Shown here: positions 19,844 to 29,439 of the stretch, piece after piece | Numbering within the stretch: the first letter of the stretch is position 1 | Layout: each line of letters begins with the position of its first letter | Assembly (NCBI RefSeq): GCF_900184935.1 | Contig: NZ_FXYE01000002.1 | Span: forward strand, 1,603,501-1,667,500 | Direction: 5' to 3' | From: Actibacterium lipolyticum | Lineage (GTDB): Bacteria > Pseudomonadota > Alphaproteobacteria > Rhodobacterales > Rhodobacteraceae | DNA length: 64,000 bases | Translations under genes and position numbers: made by a program | The notes under the pieces: model-generated | Databases searched by the model: none | Told to the model about the DNA's origin: nothing | Seen by the model: only the letters and a program-made list of their open reading frames with translations

Positions 19844-20397
19844 TTGGCGATCTTCTCTACCGTCAGGTTACCATTGGTATAAACACAAATATCGGCGGCA
19901 ATCGCCATGGCCTTACGCGCCACATCTTCGGCGGAAAGGTCCGTTTCCAGAAGGCCACGCGCGGCGGCCAACGCGAAGTTCCCGCCTGATCCGATGGCGG
20001 CCACGTCATGTTCCGGTTCCAGAACATCGCCCGCACCGGTGATCACATAAATCGCTTCGCCATCCGAAACGATCAGCATCGCCTCTAGCTTTTGCAGGTA
20101 TTTGTCGGTGCGCCAATCTTTGGCCAGCTCTACCGCGGCGCGCTGAAGTTGGCCGGGCGTGGCCTCCAACTTGACTTCAAGCCGCTCCAACAGGGTGAAC
20201 GCATCTGCGGTGGATCCGGCGAACCCGGCCACAACGTCATACCCACCGGGCGACAAACGGCGCACCTTGCGGGCGGTGCCCTTAATTACGGTTTGGCCAA
20301 GGCTGACTTGTCCGTCACCGGCAATCACCACCTCGCCGCCGCGCTTTACACCTAAAATCGTGGTGCCGTGCCAGCCGGGAAAATCACTCTCTGCCAT
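19840..20397 (-). CDS. hslV: ATP-dependent protease peptidase subunit HslV
   Basis: HslV (ClpQ) is the proteasome-like threonine peptidase partner of HslU. The 185-residue precursor [17 protein letters not shown] would be processed before T12 to expose the catalytic threonine, followed by [20 protein letters not shown] and [10 protein letters not shown], all conserved. The frame is open further upstream, but ATG 20397 has GGAGG just before it and gives the family start. A heat-shock-type promoter lies just upstream, after the trxA terminator. Confidence 0.96.
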   Translation of the reverse strand: MAESDFPGWHGTTILGVKRGGEVVIAGDGQVSLGQTVIKGTARKVRRLSPGGYDVVAGFAGSTADAFTLLERLEVKLEATPGQLQRAAVELAKDWRTDKYLQKLEAMLIVSDGEAIYVITGAGDVLEPEHDVAAIGSGGNFALAAARGLLETDLSAEDVARKAMAIAADICVYTNGNLTVEKIAK

Positions 20398-20422
20398 CGG
20401 GGCCTCCTTACTCTTCAACGAT

Positions 20423-20451
20423 ATATGGCCGCGCGATCCGCTGGGGACAAG
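20423..20451 (-). promoter_or_regulatory. candidate RpoH (sigma-32) promoter of hslVU
   Basis: On the minus strand CTTGTC (20451-20446) and GGCCATAT (20430-20423) are separated by 15 bases, resembling the heat-shock pattern CTTGAA / CCCCATAT. It lies between the trxA terminator and the hslV start, where a promoter is needed, and hslVU is a classical RpoH target. Confidence 0.45.
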
Positions 20452-20460
20452 CGGCGCATG

Positions 20461-20483
20461 AAAAAGGGGCGCCGAAGCGCCCC
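20461..20483 (-). terminator. Rho-independent terminator of trxA
   Basis: On the minus strand GGGGCGC-TTCG-GCGCCCC is a perfect seven-base-pair stem with a stable UUCG tetraloop, followed by five Ts. It begins about 24 bases after the trxA stop codon and separates trxA from hslV. Confidence 0.85.
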
Positions 20484-20506
20484 GATTTCGGTCATTCAAC
20501 CGACAT

Positions 20507-20827
20507 TTAGATGGATTCTTCGATCCAGCTTTGCAGAGCCGCCTTGGGGGCTGCGCCGATTTTGTTGGAAACCACTTCGCCGCCTTTGAACAGGAACAGC
20601 GCAGGAATGCCGCGCACACCCATCTGGGCCGGGCTGTTTGGGTTTTCGTCAACGTTCACTTTGACGATCTTAACTTTACCGTCCATTTCGGCGGAAAGTT
20701 CTTCAAGCGCTGGGCCGATCTGCTTACAGGGGCCGCACCACTCTGCCCAGAAATCCACCACTACGGGGATGTCAGAGGCCTTAACTTCTGCGTCGAACGT
20801 GGCATCGGTGACAGCAACAGTTGCCAT
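20507..20827 (-). CDS. trxA: thioredoxin
   Basis: A 106-residue thioredoxin with the redox motif WCGPC (C31, C34), DFWAEW before it, and the cis-proline segment [12 protein letters not shown]. It reduces protein disulfides in the cytoplasm with electrons from thioredoxin reductase. ATG 20827 follows AAGGAG; the longer open frame to 20965 overlaps the end of addA. It lies last in the leftward series tsaE-amgK-murU-addB-addA-trxA and is closed by a strong terminator. Confidence 0.96.
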   Translation of the reverse strand: MATVAVTDATFDAEVKASDIPVVVDFWAEWCGPCKQIGPALEELSAEMDGKVKIVKVNVDENPNSPAQMGVRGIPALFLFKGGEVVSNKIGAAPKAALQSWIEESI

Positions 20828-20886
20828 GATTGTTCTCCTTGGCGTGTCTTGGGTTGCTTGGAACCTATGGAGCCACCCCACCCCCG

Positions 20887-23800
20887 TCAAGATGTCGTTG
20901 CGCGACCAAGTGCCTGAGCAACAAGTTGTGATGGCAGCGGCATCAAGGTTGCGGTGCGTGTCCACAGGATGGCGGTTTCCACGGTTTTATTAGGGAAAAC
21001 TGCCGAAAGCGCGGCGGCGTAGGCCCCCATTTGGCGCAATAACCCGTCAGGAACGTCGTTGGCAGTATCAGGAACCATGGCGTTTGATTTGTAATCCACG
21101 GCCAGCACGCGCCCCTCTTCGATGATCAAACGGTCGATGGTGCCATGAAGAGGCTGACCGCCAAGATCTGGCAATGTGGCGGTCACATCGACCTCGGCCA
21201 AGGCGTCTGCCGTAAACAGATGGGCAAGTGCGGGTGCGGTCAAAACAGTCTCTGTTTCAGCCAAAAGCGCGGCAATTTCATTCGGTGTTGGGCCTTCATC
21301 CCCAGACAACAGGCTTTGCGAAACGTCGGCCCATTCGCTGCGATCATACGTCGGAAGATGTTCCAGCAATAGGTGAAGGCGCGTCCCGCGCAGCTTTGCG
21401 GCTTCTTCGTCCAGCCCCGCCCCGTCGCCGGGTAGGATTTTTGCACCGCCAAGATCAGACGGTGAAAGTGCGGGCGCCTCTTTTTCAGGTGTCACGGCGC
21501 GCGCCCTTGCCCAATCGGGAACAGACGGCGGCGGTGTGACGACGACGGGCGCTTCGGTAAGTTCGCCCGCGGACCAATCGCCGGTTTGCACACGTTTGCC
21601 CATGCCAAAACCAAAATCGTGATCCTCGGCCCCTGCCCGCTCCATCCCTCCGGCGATGCGTTCGTACCAGCTTTCACCTTTGGCCAGATCGCCCGCCGCG
21701 CAGGTGATCAGCCATTGTTCCGCACGGGTCATCGCGACGTAAAGCAGGCGCTGGCGTTCTTCCTGCTGCTTAACGACAAGTCGTTCGTTCGCAGCCAACA
21801 CGGGCTTCGCACTTTCGGCTTTGGCGGTTTTCCAAATCGCCATGCCGTCGGGCGTTTCGAAAATCTCATCGTTGATGCGGATGTCGCGCTTTCCGGTGTC
21901 GGGCAGAATAACGATCGGTGCCTCCAACCCCTTGGAGCCGTGGACGGTCATCACCCGGATACGGTCGCCAGCACTATCAAGCTGACGCTTAATTTCGACC
22001 TCGTCGCTGGACAGCCACGTCAGGAACCCGGTCAGGCTTGGAACCTCCAGCCGTTCATAGGCCAATGCCTGTGACAGCAGCGCGTCAATCCCATCTTCGG
22101 CCTCTTCCCCCAGCCGTGCGATCAGTTTTCTCCGCCCGTCATGACGGGTCAGAATGCGTTCGATCAGGTCATAGGGGCGCAGGAAGTCCGCATCGCTGCG
22201 CAGGGCATCAAGGGTTTCGAACGTGTCCCCGAACTGGTCTTTCTGTTTGCGCAGCGTTTCCCACAGGTATTTTTCCGCCCGTCCCGCCGCAACGCCATAA
22301 ATTGCCTTTTCGTCCCAGCCAAACAGCGGCGACCGCAGCGCGCAGGCCAGTGAAAGGCTGTCTTCCGGTGTGGCCAGAAACGACAACAGCGCGTTCAGGT
22401 CTTTCACCGCCAATTCGCCACCAACCTTCAGCCGGTCAGCGCCTGCAATTGGCAGGCCCGCGCTTTTACAGGCGCGAATGATTTCGTGAAACAGCGCCGA
22501 TCGCCGCTGCACAAGGATCAGAAAATCGCCCGCGCGCACCTTTCGCCGTGTTCCCGGGCCATCCTCAAGCGTTTCGCCGTTGCGGATCAGGCGGCCAATT
22601 TCGCTGGCAACCCGGTTGGCCAAGCGCACGTTGTGATGTTCGGGCGATGGCGTATCCACTGGGTCGGCCCAGTGCGGCTTTTCAGGATCTTCGGATTTTT
22701 CGATCACGGGCCACAGGTCAACCCGGCCAGGCATTTCTGACTTAAAGGCGCGGTGCGTGACCTCATTCCCCAAACCTTGGCGCGCGTGTTCGTGGAACGT
22801 GCAGTCCACGGTGCGCAAAACGGCATCGGAAGAGCGGAATGAATATTCAAGAAGCAGCTCTTGCAGTGCGTTAGAGACGTTTTTCAGCCGCTCAGCGAAA
22901 TGTTCACGCATCCGGTCGAACCCGTCTGGGTCCGCGCCTTGGAACGAATAGATCGATTGCTTTTTGTCACCCACGACGAAGATGGTACGCTCCACATTCG
23001 CCCGCGCACCGCGGCCCGATGTGAACTCTTGCGCCAGAAGGTCGATGACCTGCCATTGCACCGGGCTGGTATCCTGCGCCTCGTCCACAAGGATATGGTC
23101 GATCCCGCCATCCAGTCGGTACAACACCCATTCGGCAACGCCGGGGTTGGTCAGCAAGTCACGCGCTTTCAGGATCAGATCGTCAAAATCAAGCCACCCG
23201 TGGCGCAGCTTGGCGGCCTGATATTGCGGAAGGAATTCAGTGGCGAACTGATGCAGGGCCAAGGATTTTTCCGCCGACCCAAGTCCAAGCCGCCGTTCCC
23301 GCGCGCCTTCGACGCGGGCCATGAATTGCTCCAACTCTGTCATCAGGTCGGGAATGGTTTTCTGGGTGCCCTTTGTCGGGAAAGTGCCGATCTTGGCAGA
23401 AAACGGAACCTTTGCCGAAGCACCCGTCAGAAAAACACCCTCTAGCGCGCGAAGGGTTTGCGCGTCAGGTTTGGTAACGTCGATCAGCGACAAGGCCTCG
23501 GCCGCCTTGGCGTCCAGTACTGAGCCCGCGCGCAGCGCCGGAATAAGCTGGCCAAGGATCACGTGTTCCGACCCAAGGAAAACCTCAGCCAACAGGGCGT
23601 CGATGGTGAAGCCGGGTTTTAGCCCGAATTCTTTGAAAACGGCCTCGGTATCCAGCGCCTTTGGCAAAAGCGTGCGGTGCTTGGCGATTTCGCCGGTCAG
23701 CTTTGATAAATCGTCGCCCGTAAACCACCGTGCGATACCGTCAAAGGCAACAGGCACCGGCGCGTCGGCCAAGTTTTCCACAATGTCTTCGCGAAGACGG

Positions 23801-24258
23801 CGCGCGGCGCGATCGTCCATTTCCACGAATTGCGGGGAAACGCCCGCCTCTAAAGGAAAGCGGCGCAACAGTGACGCGCAGAACGAGTGGATCGTCTGAA
23901 TTTTTAGCCCACCGGGGGTTTCGATAGCCCGTGCGAACAATCGGCGCGCGCGACGCAAAGTTTCATCATCGACGCCTTGGTCCAATCCAAGGTTAACCAG
24001 CTCTTTGCGAAGTTTGGTTTCGTCCAGCATTGCCCATTCGCCCAGTCGGCGGAACAACCGGTTCTGCATCTCGCTTGCGGCGGCTTTTGTGTAGGTCAGG
24101 CATAAGATGTGCTGCGGAAGCACCTCGTTCAGCAAAAGCCGGGCCACACGATCGGTCAAAACACGGGTTTTGCCCGACCCGGCGTTCGCCGATAGCCATG
24201 TAGAGGCGCCGGGGTTAGCGGCCTGAACCTGCCGCTCTGTCGCTGCGTCGCGCTTCAT
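20887..24258 (-). CDS. addA: double-strand break repair helicase-nuclease AddA (alphaproteobacterial type)
   Basis: AddA is the UvrD-like helicase and nuclease subunit of AddAB, which resects DNA ends for RecA loading. The 1123-residue protein has Walker A ANAGSGKT at 24-31, [15 protein letters not shown], the DEAQD box in [51 protein letters not shown], and near the C-terminus the RecB-family nuclease motif VLAVDYKSN with its aspartate and lysine. It overlaps addB by four bases. Confidence 0.96.
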   Translation of the reverse strand: MKRDAATERQVQAANPGASTWLSANAGSGKTRVLTDRVARLLLNEVLPQHILCLTYTKAAASEMQNRLFRRLGEWAMLDETKLRKELVNLGLDQGVDDETLRRARRLFARAIETPGGLKIQTIHSFCASLLRRFPLEAGVSPQFVEMDDRAARRLREDIVENLADAPVPVAFDGIARWFTGDDLSKLTGEIAKHRTLLPKALDTEAVFKEFGLKPGFTIDALLAEVFLGSEHVILGQLIPALRAGSVLDAKAAEALSLIDVTKPDAQTLRALEGVFLTGASAKVPFSAKIGTFPTKGTQKTIPDLMTELEQFMARVEGARERRLGLGSAEKSLALHQFATEFLPQYQAAKLRHGWLDFDDLILKARDLLTNPGVAEWVLYRLDGGIDHILVDEAQDTSPVQWQVIDLLAQEFTSGRGARANVERTIFVVGDKKQSIYSFQGADPDGFDRMREHFAERLKNVSNALQELLLEYSFRSSDAVLRTVDCTFHEHARQGLGNEVTHRAFKSEMPGRVDLWPVIEKSEDPEKPHWADPVDTPSPEHHNVRLANRVASEIGRLIRNGETLEDGPGTRRKVRAGDFLILVQRRSALFHEIIRACKSAGLPIAGADRLKVGGELAVKDLNALLSFLATPEDSLSLACALRSPLFGWDEKAIYGVAAGRAEKYLWETLRKQKDQFGDTFETLDALRSDADFLRPYDLIERILTRHDGRRKLIARLGEEAEDGIDALLSQALAYERLEVPSLTGFLTWLSSDEVEIKRQLDSAGDRIRVMTVHGSKGLEAPIVILPDTGKRDIRINDEIFETPDGMAIWKTAKAESAKPVLAANERLVVKQQEERQRLLYVAMTRAEQWLITCAAGDLAKGESWYERIAGGMERAGAEDHDFGFGMGKRVQTGDWSAGELTEAPVVVTPPPSVPDWARARAVTPEKEAPALSPSDLGGAKILPGDGAGLDEEAAKLRGTRLHLLLEHLPTYDRSEWADVSQSLLSGDEGPTPNEIAALLAETETVLTAPALAHLFTADALAEVDVTATLPDLGGQPLHGTIDRLIIEEGRVLAVDYKSNAMVPDTANDVPDGLLRQMGAYAAALSAVFPNKTVETAILWTRTATLMPLPSQLVAQALGRATTS

Positions 24259-27197
24259 TCGCCGACCTCCTCGGGGGATGGGGGTAAGCTTTCATTCCAT
24301 TCGCCATAGCGGGACAGGTGGTCGTAATCCGAAGCATCCTCGCGCCGGAAACTTGCGCGGCGGGCGGTGTAGCCCCGTTCCGGTTGGCGGTATTTTTCGA
24401 TCAGCTCACCAAGGTTCGCCCAGGTTTCGTTGGCCATCCCGTCAGGCAGGTCCATCCGATCAAACTTGGGGTTTGGCCCAAGGCCGATATAGGCGACCTG
24501 CGCCACGGGCCCTGCGGCCAAATCCTTGAACCCGCCGCGTGCGGCCATCGCTGCCTCGAGCAACAACTGTTTGTCGTATTCTTCCATCTGTTTTTTCGAT
24601 GGCGGCGAACCGGTTTTGTAATCGTAGATGACCAACGTGCCATCCGTGCGCTGGTCTATCCGATCCGCTTCGGCGGTAAGTTCAAAGCCGTTTTGTAGTG
24701 AAACAGAGCCTTTTCTTTCCAGCGCGATCCAATGGGCATCGACCTGACGTTCAGCTTCGCCCAGCAAGAACCAATCGGCCACGCGGGCAAGCCGGGCACG
24801 CCACATGCGGCGGGCGGCAGGCCACGGCGCGCTTTCGGCGAACACCTGATCGGCGATTGAAAGCAGCTGATGTTTTGCGACCTCGGGATCTTGATCCACA
24901 CCGTGGCGAATGAACTCTTCGAACACTTTGTGCAGGATGGTGCCCCGCAATGGCGCGTCAGGTTCTTGGCGCAGCGCATCAAGTGGGTTCAGGTTCAGAA
25001 TATAGCGCGCGTAAATCGCATAAGGGTCGCGGATCAGGGTTTGAATCCGGGTGACCGACAGTTTGTTGGGCCGCGCGGTAACGGGCGGGCAGGGTGACGG
25101 GCGCTGCGCAGAGGGTTCGCGCGATGCTGGTTCTTCCAGCGCTGTTGCGACGGACAGCCAATAGGCCCCTTTTGCGCGCATGTTTTTCAACGCCGCGTCG
25201 CCACCCTGATTGGGCAAGCCGTTCAGCAGGTTGGTAAGCCGGTTCAGCCAGCGGGACGGGACGGTTTCAGCCTCGGCATCGCGCACGGCGCGGGTCAGGA
25301 ACACCTCTTTCGCGCCGATGGCCTGCTGAAAGTCATGGGCCGCAAGGCCGATACGGCGTTCGGGCAGCAAAAGGCCCGTGTTGCGGCGCATTTCGCGGTT
25401 TAGCCACGGATCTGGCGGCGGGACCGAGGGCCAGCTTCCTTCGTTCAACCCGCCCAGAATAACCAGATCGGCACCCTGAACGCGGGCCTCTAGCGTACCC
25501 CAGATCATGATACGGGCGTGGGGCTGGATTGGGTCGTGAACTTCGTGCCGGCCAAGGACCGCGCGGAACAGATCACCATAGTCGCGTGGGGAAAGATCCC
25601 CGCCATAGCCTGCTTCGGCGACAAGCGCGGTGACGGCTTTGTGCGCCTCTTTTCCGGCGGGTTTGTCCCACAACCCGCCGCTGCCTTCGGCGGATGGGCC
25701 AGCGGCCAAAGCTTCGGACAGGGCAATATGCTGCGTCAGGTGATCGCTAAGCGGACGCTCTTGGATGGTGTCTAGCCCGGTTAAAATATCCGCCAGCCAT
25801 ATGGCCCAATCCATTCGACCGTCGTCATTCTTTTCTGCCCAGCTGATCAAATCATGACCTGTCGGGAAGGGCGGGCCGTTGCGGCGAATGTAAAGTTCAA
25901 GTTCGCGCGTCCACAGCAAGTGGTTACCGCGCAGACCGGGGGTTGAGCTGGTAAGCGGGTGCTTCAGCAGCGTCAGCAATGCCTCTGCCGTCAGTTTTTG
26001 GCCAAACAACGCAGCGATATGGCGGAAAAACCGGCCCGGCGCGGAAAGTTGAAGCGGAAGGCCCGCGCTGTCATCCGGTTCGATGCCCCAGCGATCAAGG
26101 GCGGCGGTAACCTGTCGGGTCAGCATCCGGTCGGGCGTGATCAGCGCGGCGGTGATGCCGTCCTCTGCCGCTTGGCGCAGACGCAGCGCGATCGCCATCG
26201 CCTCTGCCCGGGGCGAGGGAGCCTCGATCAGGGTCATGTCCGCAGTTGCGGCGGCGATTTCGGTCAGATCACGCCCTTCCGTTAGCCACTGATCGGTCAC
26301 AGGGGCAGGGCGCAATGCAAGCGAAATCAGGCGGTTTCGTGCGGGATTGGGTGCGGGTGACCCTTCGTTCCATTCATCAACATCCGGTCGGGAAATGCCC
26401 AACGCTGTCATCAGTTTGCGAAAGCGGAATTGCGGGTGATCCTCGGCCGTCATCGCGTCGTCCAAGGCATCCCACACGACGTCGGGTTGGTCAAAATCAA
26501 AGCCCGGAAGGATAACCGCGCCCTGCGGAAGCCGCGCCACGGCCTCCATGAATAACGCGGTTGCCCCGCGTGATCCGGTTGAGCCCGCAACGATAATTGG
26601 GTGTTGAGGCGGCGATGTTTCCCACAGCTTTACCAGAAACTCTGCGGCGCGACGGTTGCGCGCCTCTCCATCAAGGCCATCTTGGCCGTCTGTCCCAAAG
26701 AACTGTTCCACAATGGTCAGAAAGCTTCGCGTCCGTTCCCAGTGTTCGGAAAGATGCGACACATCAAGGTTATGCAAAACCTCGGGCGCAACACCTTCGC
26801 CCTGCATTTCGTCCATCAGCCCGGCAAGGCTATCCGCCAGATCGAAAATCGCAGCACTTGGGGCAAGATCGGGTTCACGCGCCAAAAGCCCGGCGACCAG
26901 TTGGCTTAGCTCAAGCCGGCGGCGCAGGGGCGGAATGGCGGGCGGCAGGTCGCCAAGGCCAGAAATCCGCGCCATATCGGTGACAAGTCTTATGCGCGGT
27001 AAAAGCCGGGCCGGGCCCTTGTCAAAAAGCGAAACCAAACGGCGCTGCATACGCCGCGTGTTCACGAAAATCTCGACCTTGGCCCATGCTTCGGGGGGGT
27101 GACCGGCCAGCCGCTTTTCCAGACCAAGCAACAGCTCCTTCGGGAAATCCGCACCGGGGGGAAGGCCAAATACCCGTGGGCCGGGGCGATCAAACAT
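24255..27197 (-). CDS. addB: double-strand break repair nuclease AddB (alphaproteobacterial type)
   Basis: AddB is the partner subunit of AddA. The 980-residue protein has SVTRIQTLIRDPYAIYARYIL, LRGTILHKVFEEF, and the nuclease motif VIYDYKTGSPPS near the C-terminus. The cysteines that hold the Fe-S cluster in Firmicute AddB are not seen (DPYAIYA where CPYKFF-like sequence is usual, and no cysteines after the DYKTG), consistent with the alphaproteobacterial subtype. ATG 27197 gives a family-like MFDRPGPRVFGLPPG start; the longer frame overlaps murU. The murU stop lies eight bases inside this start. Confidence 0.93.
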   Translation of the reverse strand: MFDRPGPRVFGLPPGADFPKELLLGLEKRLAGHPPEAWAKVEIFVNTRRMQRRLVSLFDKGPARLLPRIRLVTDMARISGLGDLPPAIPPLRRRLELSQLVAGLLAREPDLAPSAAIFDLADSLAGLMDEMQGEGVAPEVLHNLDVSHLSEHWERTRSFLTIVEQFFGTDGQDGLDGEARNRRAAEFLVKLWETSPPQHPIIVAGSTGSRGATALFMEAVARLPQGAVILPGFDFDQPDVVWDALDDAMTAEDHPQFRFRKLMTALGISRPDVDEWNEGSPAPNPARNRLISLALRPAPVTDQWLTEGRDLTEIAAATADMTLIEAPSPRAEAMAIALRLRQAAEDGITAALITPDRMLTRQVTAALDRWGIEPDDSAGLPLQLSAPGRFFRHIAALFGQKLTAEALLTLLKHPLTSSTPGLRGNHLLWTRELELYIRRNGPPFPTGHDLISWAEKNDDGRMDWAIWLADILTGLDTIQERPLSDHLTQHIALSEALAAGPSAEGSGGLWDKPAGKEAHKAVTALVAEAGYGGDLSPRDYGDLFRAVLGRHEVHDPIQPHARIMIWGTLEARVQGADLVILGGLNEGSWPSVPPPDPWLNREMRRNTGLLLPERRIGLAAHDFQQAIGAKEVFLTRAVRDAEAETVPSRWLNRLTNLLNGLPNQGGDAALKNMRAKGAYWLSVATALEEPASREPSAQRPSPCPPVTARPNKLSVTRIQTLIRDPYAIYARYILNLNPLDALRQEPDAPLRGTILHKVFEEFIRHGVDQDPEVAKHQLLSIADQVFAESAPWPAARRMWRARLARVADWFLLGEAERQVDAHWIALERKGSVSLQNGFELTAEADRIDQRTDGTLVIYDYKTGSPPSKKQMEEYDKQLLLEAAMAARGGFKDLAAGPVAQVAYIGLGPNPKFDRMDLPDGMANETWANLGELIEKYRQPERGYTARRASFRREDASDYDHLSRYGEWNESLPPSPEEVGE

Positions 27198-27888
27198 CCT
27201 TGGCCTCGGACAGCATCGTTTCAGCAAGGGCAATGCTTTCGGGTTTGCCGACGTCGCACCAGCCGCCATCGTGAACGACGCCGAATAGACGTTCGTCCAG
27301 CAGCATAGAGTCCCACAGCAGGTTCAACGAGAATGCCTTGTCCGGGATGGTTTTCAGCCCCTCGGTCTTAATGATCTGCAAACCGGAATAGACGTCACCG
27401 GGGCCGCGGATAAGGTGCCCGTTGTCGGAAAACTCAAAGTCCCCGGAACCCGAATGCCCAATCGCGTTTTCACGCGGCACAAGCAGTAACAGGGCATCCA
27501 TCCGGTCCGGATCCCAAGCCTGCAGCAATGTGTTAAGCGGGTTTGGCCCGGTCCAGACGGCGTCGGTGTTCATCGTGAAAACAGGGTCGCTGCCCAGCTT
27601 TGGCAGGGCGTTACGTAGGCCGCCGCCGGTTTCAAGAATCTCTGACGCTTCGTGCACGACATGAACATTTGGCCGCCCAGATATGTGTTTGCTGACCTGA
27701 CTGGCGTGGTAATGGGTGTTTACGACAACGGTGTTGATTTTCGCCGCGTCGATCTGTTGGAACGCGTGATCGATCAGCGGCTTCCCCGCCACTTTGATCA
27801 TGGGCTTTGGCGTGTCGGCCGTAAGAATGCCCATCCGGGTGCCAAACCCGGCGGCGAAAAGCATCAGCGCATCGGGTTGGTTTTGCAT
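27190..27888 (-). CDS. murU: N-acetylmuramate alpha-1-phosphate uridylyltransferase (MurU-like)
   Basis: A 232-residue sugar-nucleotide transferase with LMLFAAGFGTRMGILTADTPK (signature GXGTRM...PK), the GKPLIDHAF segment and a metal-binding MNTDAVW. On its own it resembles mannose-1-phosphate guanylyltransferases, but the directly upstream, overlapping amgK points to MurU, which converts MurNAc-1-phosphate to UDP-MurNAc in the recycling route that bypasses de novo synthesis and confers intrinsic fosfomycin tolerance in some bacteria. It overlaps amgK by 25 bases and addB by eight. Confidence 0.83.
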   Translation of the reverse strand: MQNQPDALMLFAAGFGTRMGILTADTPKPMIKVAGKPLIDHAFQQIDAAKINTVVVNTHYHASQVSKHISGRPNVHVVHEASEILETGGGLRNALPKLGSDPVFTMNTDAVWTGPNPLNTLLQAWDPDRMDALLLLVPRENAIGHSGSGDFEFSDNGHLIRGPGDVYSGLQIIKTEGLKTIPDKAFSLNLLWDSMLLDERLFGVVHDGGWCDVGKPESIALAETMLSEAKDV

Positions 27889-28895
27889 CGGTCTTTAATC
27901 CTTTGGCAAATCTCGGGTGTCGGGTGCGGAAGAAGCTGATCAACCTGTTCTTTCACGCCGCTTAGCGCTGGATGTGACAGATCGCGTTGCAGGTGGTTCC
28001 AGACGCGCGGCAACAAGTCAGTGTAATTTGGCTTGCCGTCGCGGATACACAGGCGTGCAAAAACTCCCAGAATGCGAAGGTTCCGCTGGGCACCCAGCAC
28101 GGAATAAGCCGCATTGAACGCGGCACTGTCGCATCCGGTTGCCGCAATGTAACGCGCGACCATCGCGGCTTGAATGCTAGGGGGCACATCGCGACGCGCA
28201 TCTTCCAGCAAGCTTACCAGATCATAGGCAGGGTGCCCGGCCATCGCATCTTGGAAATCAAGCAAACCGACGCGGGCGACCCCGTCACGCGCTGGAAGCC
28301 AAAGCAGGTTTTCGGCGTGATAGTCGCGCTGGATAAGCACCGTGTCATCGGGTGCGTGCTGGGTCAAAACAGTCTCTAACTCTGCGCAAAAGGTCGCGCG
28401 GGTATCGTCAGCGGCGGGTTGATCGGTCGCGCCTGGAAGATACCAATCCAACGCAAGGGCGGCCAGATCGCTCATCACGGGTGGGGAATAGTGATCAAGC
28501 TCTGCCGGGGCGGCGTTATTGTGAAGCGCGACAAGCAGGTCGGTCGCGGTTTCATACAAAGCCTGTTCAGGGCCGCGTTGTTCGGGGATGACGCGTGCGA
28601 ACAGGTCATCGCCCAAATCTTCTAACAACAAGAACCCGGCAGAGGTATCTTCGGCCAGAATTTGGGGCGCGCTTAACCCCAAAGAGTTCAGGTATTTGGC
28701 GATCCGCACGAAGGGGCGGACATCTTCGCCCTTTTCCGGGGGCGCATCCATTAGAACAACTGTTCCGCCGGTTTTTTTGTCGGTAAGCCGATCATAGCGC
28801 CGGTTGGATGCATCACCGGCAAGAACCGTGCGCTGGGCCGCGCCCCAGCCAGCGGCCTCGATGAAGTTACGGGAAAGTGTAGAGCGATCAATCAT
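27864..28895 (-). CDS. amgK: N-acetylmuramate/N-acetylglucosamine anomeric kinase (AmgK-like)
   Basis: A 343-residue protein of the aminoglycoside-phosphotransferase fold. VLAGDASNRRYDRL is the nucleotide-binding loop, VLIQRDYHAENLLWLP holds the catalytic HAEN (Brenner-type) motif, and LLDFQDAMAGHPAYDLVSLLEDARRDV carries the metal-binding aspartate. Adjacent AmgK and MurU make the MurNAc recycling pair: sugar to 1-phosphate, then to the UDP sugar. ATG 28895 gives the family-like MIDRSTLSRNFIEAAGW start and overlaps the tsaE end by eight bases; the frame is open further upstream inside tsaE. Confidence 0.87.
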   Translation of the reverse strand: MIDRSTLSRNFIEAAGWGAAQRTVLAGDASNRRYDRLTDKKTGGTVVLMDAPPEKGEDVRPFVRIAKYLNSLGLSAPQILAEDTSAGFLLLEDLGDDLFARVIPEQRGPEQALYETATDLLVALHNNAAPAELDHYSPPVMSDLAALALDWYLPGATDQPAADDTRATFCAELETVLTQHAPDDTVLIQRDYHAENLLWLPARDGVARVGLLDFQDAMAGHPAYDLVSLLEDARRDVPPSIQAAMVARYIAATGCDSAAFNAAYSVLGAQRNLRILGVFARLCIRDGKPNYTDLLPRVWNHLQRDLSHPALSGVKEQVDQLLPHPTPEICQRIKDRCKTNPMR

Positions 28896-29397
28896 ACGAG
28901 GCCTCAGCCAAAAGCGGGGTAAGCCGATCCGCCCAGCGCGGATCAGTGGCGGATAGTGTAAGCTGGCGCGCGTCATCTGTGTCGCCTTGCGAAAACGTAA
29001 GGGTCAAGGCGGTCTCTGGCACCAGCTCTCCTAACCGGTCGGGCCATTCGATCAGGCACAGCGCGGTTTCAAACGCGTCTTCAAGGCCAAGCTCTGTCAC
29101 CTCGTCAGGGTGCGTCAGCCGGTAGAGGTCAGAATGCCAGATTTCCAGCGCGCCCGCGTCATAGGTCTGAACAAGCGTAAATGTCGGTGACGGCACATCT
29201 TCGACATGGCCATCGCGGGCCATCAGAAACTGGATCAACGACCGCGCGAAATGAGTTTTCCCGGCACCGATGGGACCTTGAAGCAACAGAACGTCGCCCG
29301 CGCCAAGCGCCGGAGCAAGCCGTTGGGCCAGCTTTGCGGTTTCCTCTTCAGAGCGAAGGGTACATGAGAATGGCAACGGCACGGTATTCGCGGACAT
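28888..29397 (-). CDS. tsaE: tRNA threonylcarbamoyladenosine biosynthesis ATPase TsaE
   Basis: TsaE (YjeE) is the ATPase that drives the TsaB-TsaD complex in t6A formation at position 37 of ANN-decoding tRNAs. The 169-residue protein has Walker A GPIGAGKTH at 41-49, DVPSPTFTLVQTY, HSDLYRL and IEWPDRLGELVPE, all diagnostic. tsaD itself is at 42-43 kb in this window. The gene lies between the DivL-like PAS gene and amgK, the alphaproteobacterial order. Confidence 0.95.
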   Translation of the reverse strand: MSANTVPLPFSCTLRSEEETAKLAQRLAPALGAGDVLLLQGPIGAGKTHFARSLIQFLMARDGHVEDVPSPTFTLVQTYDAGALEIWHSDLYRLTHPDEVTELGLEDAFETALCLIEWPDRLGELVPETALTLTFSQGDTDDARQLTLSATDPRWADRLTPLLAEASYD

Positions 29398-29439
29398 GCC
29401 GTCAGTTTTAACCCGCCACTGCGCACCCGCAAGGGCTGA

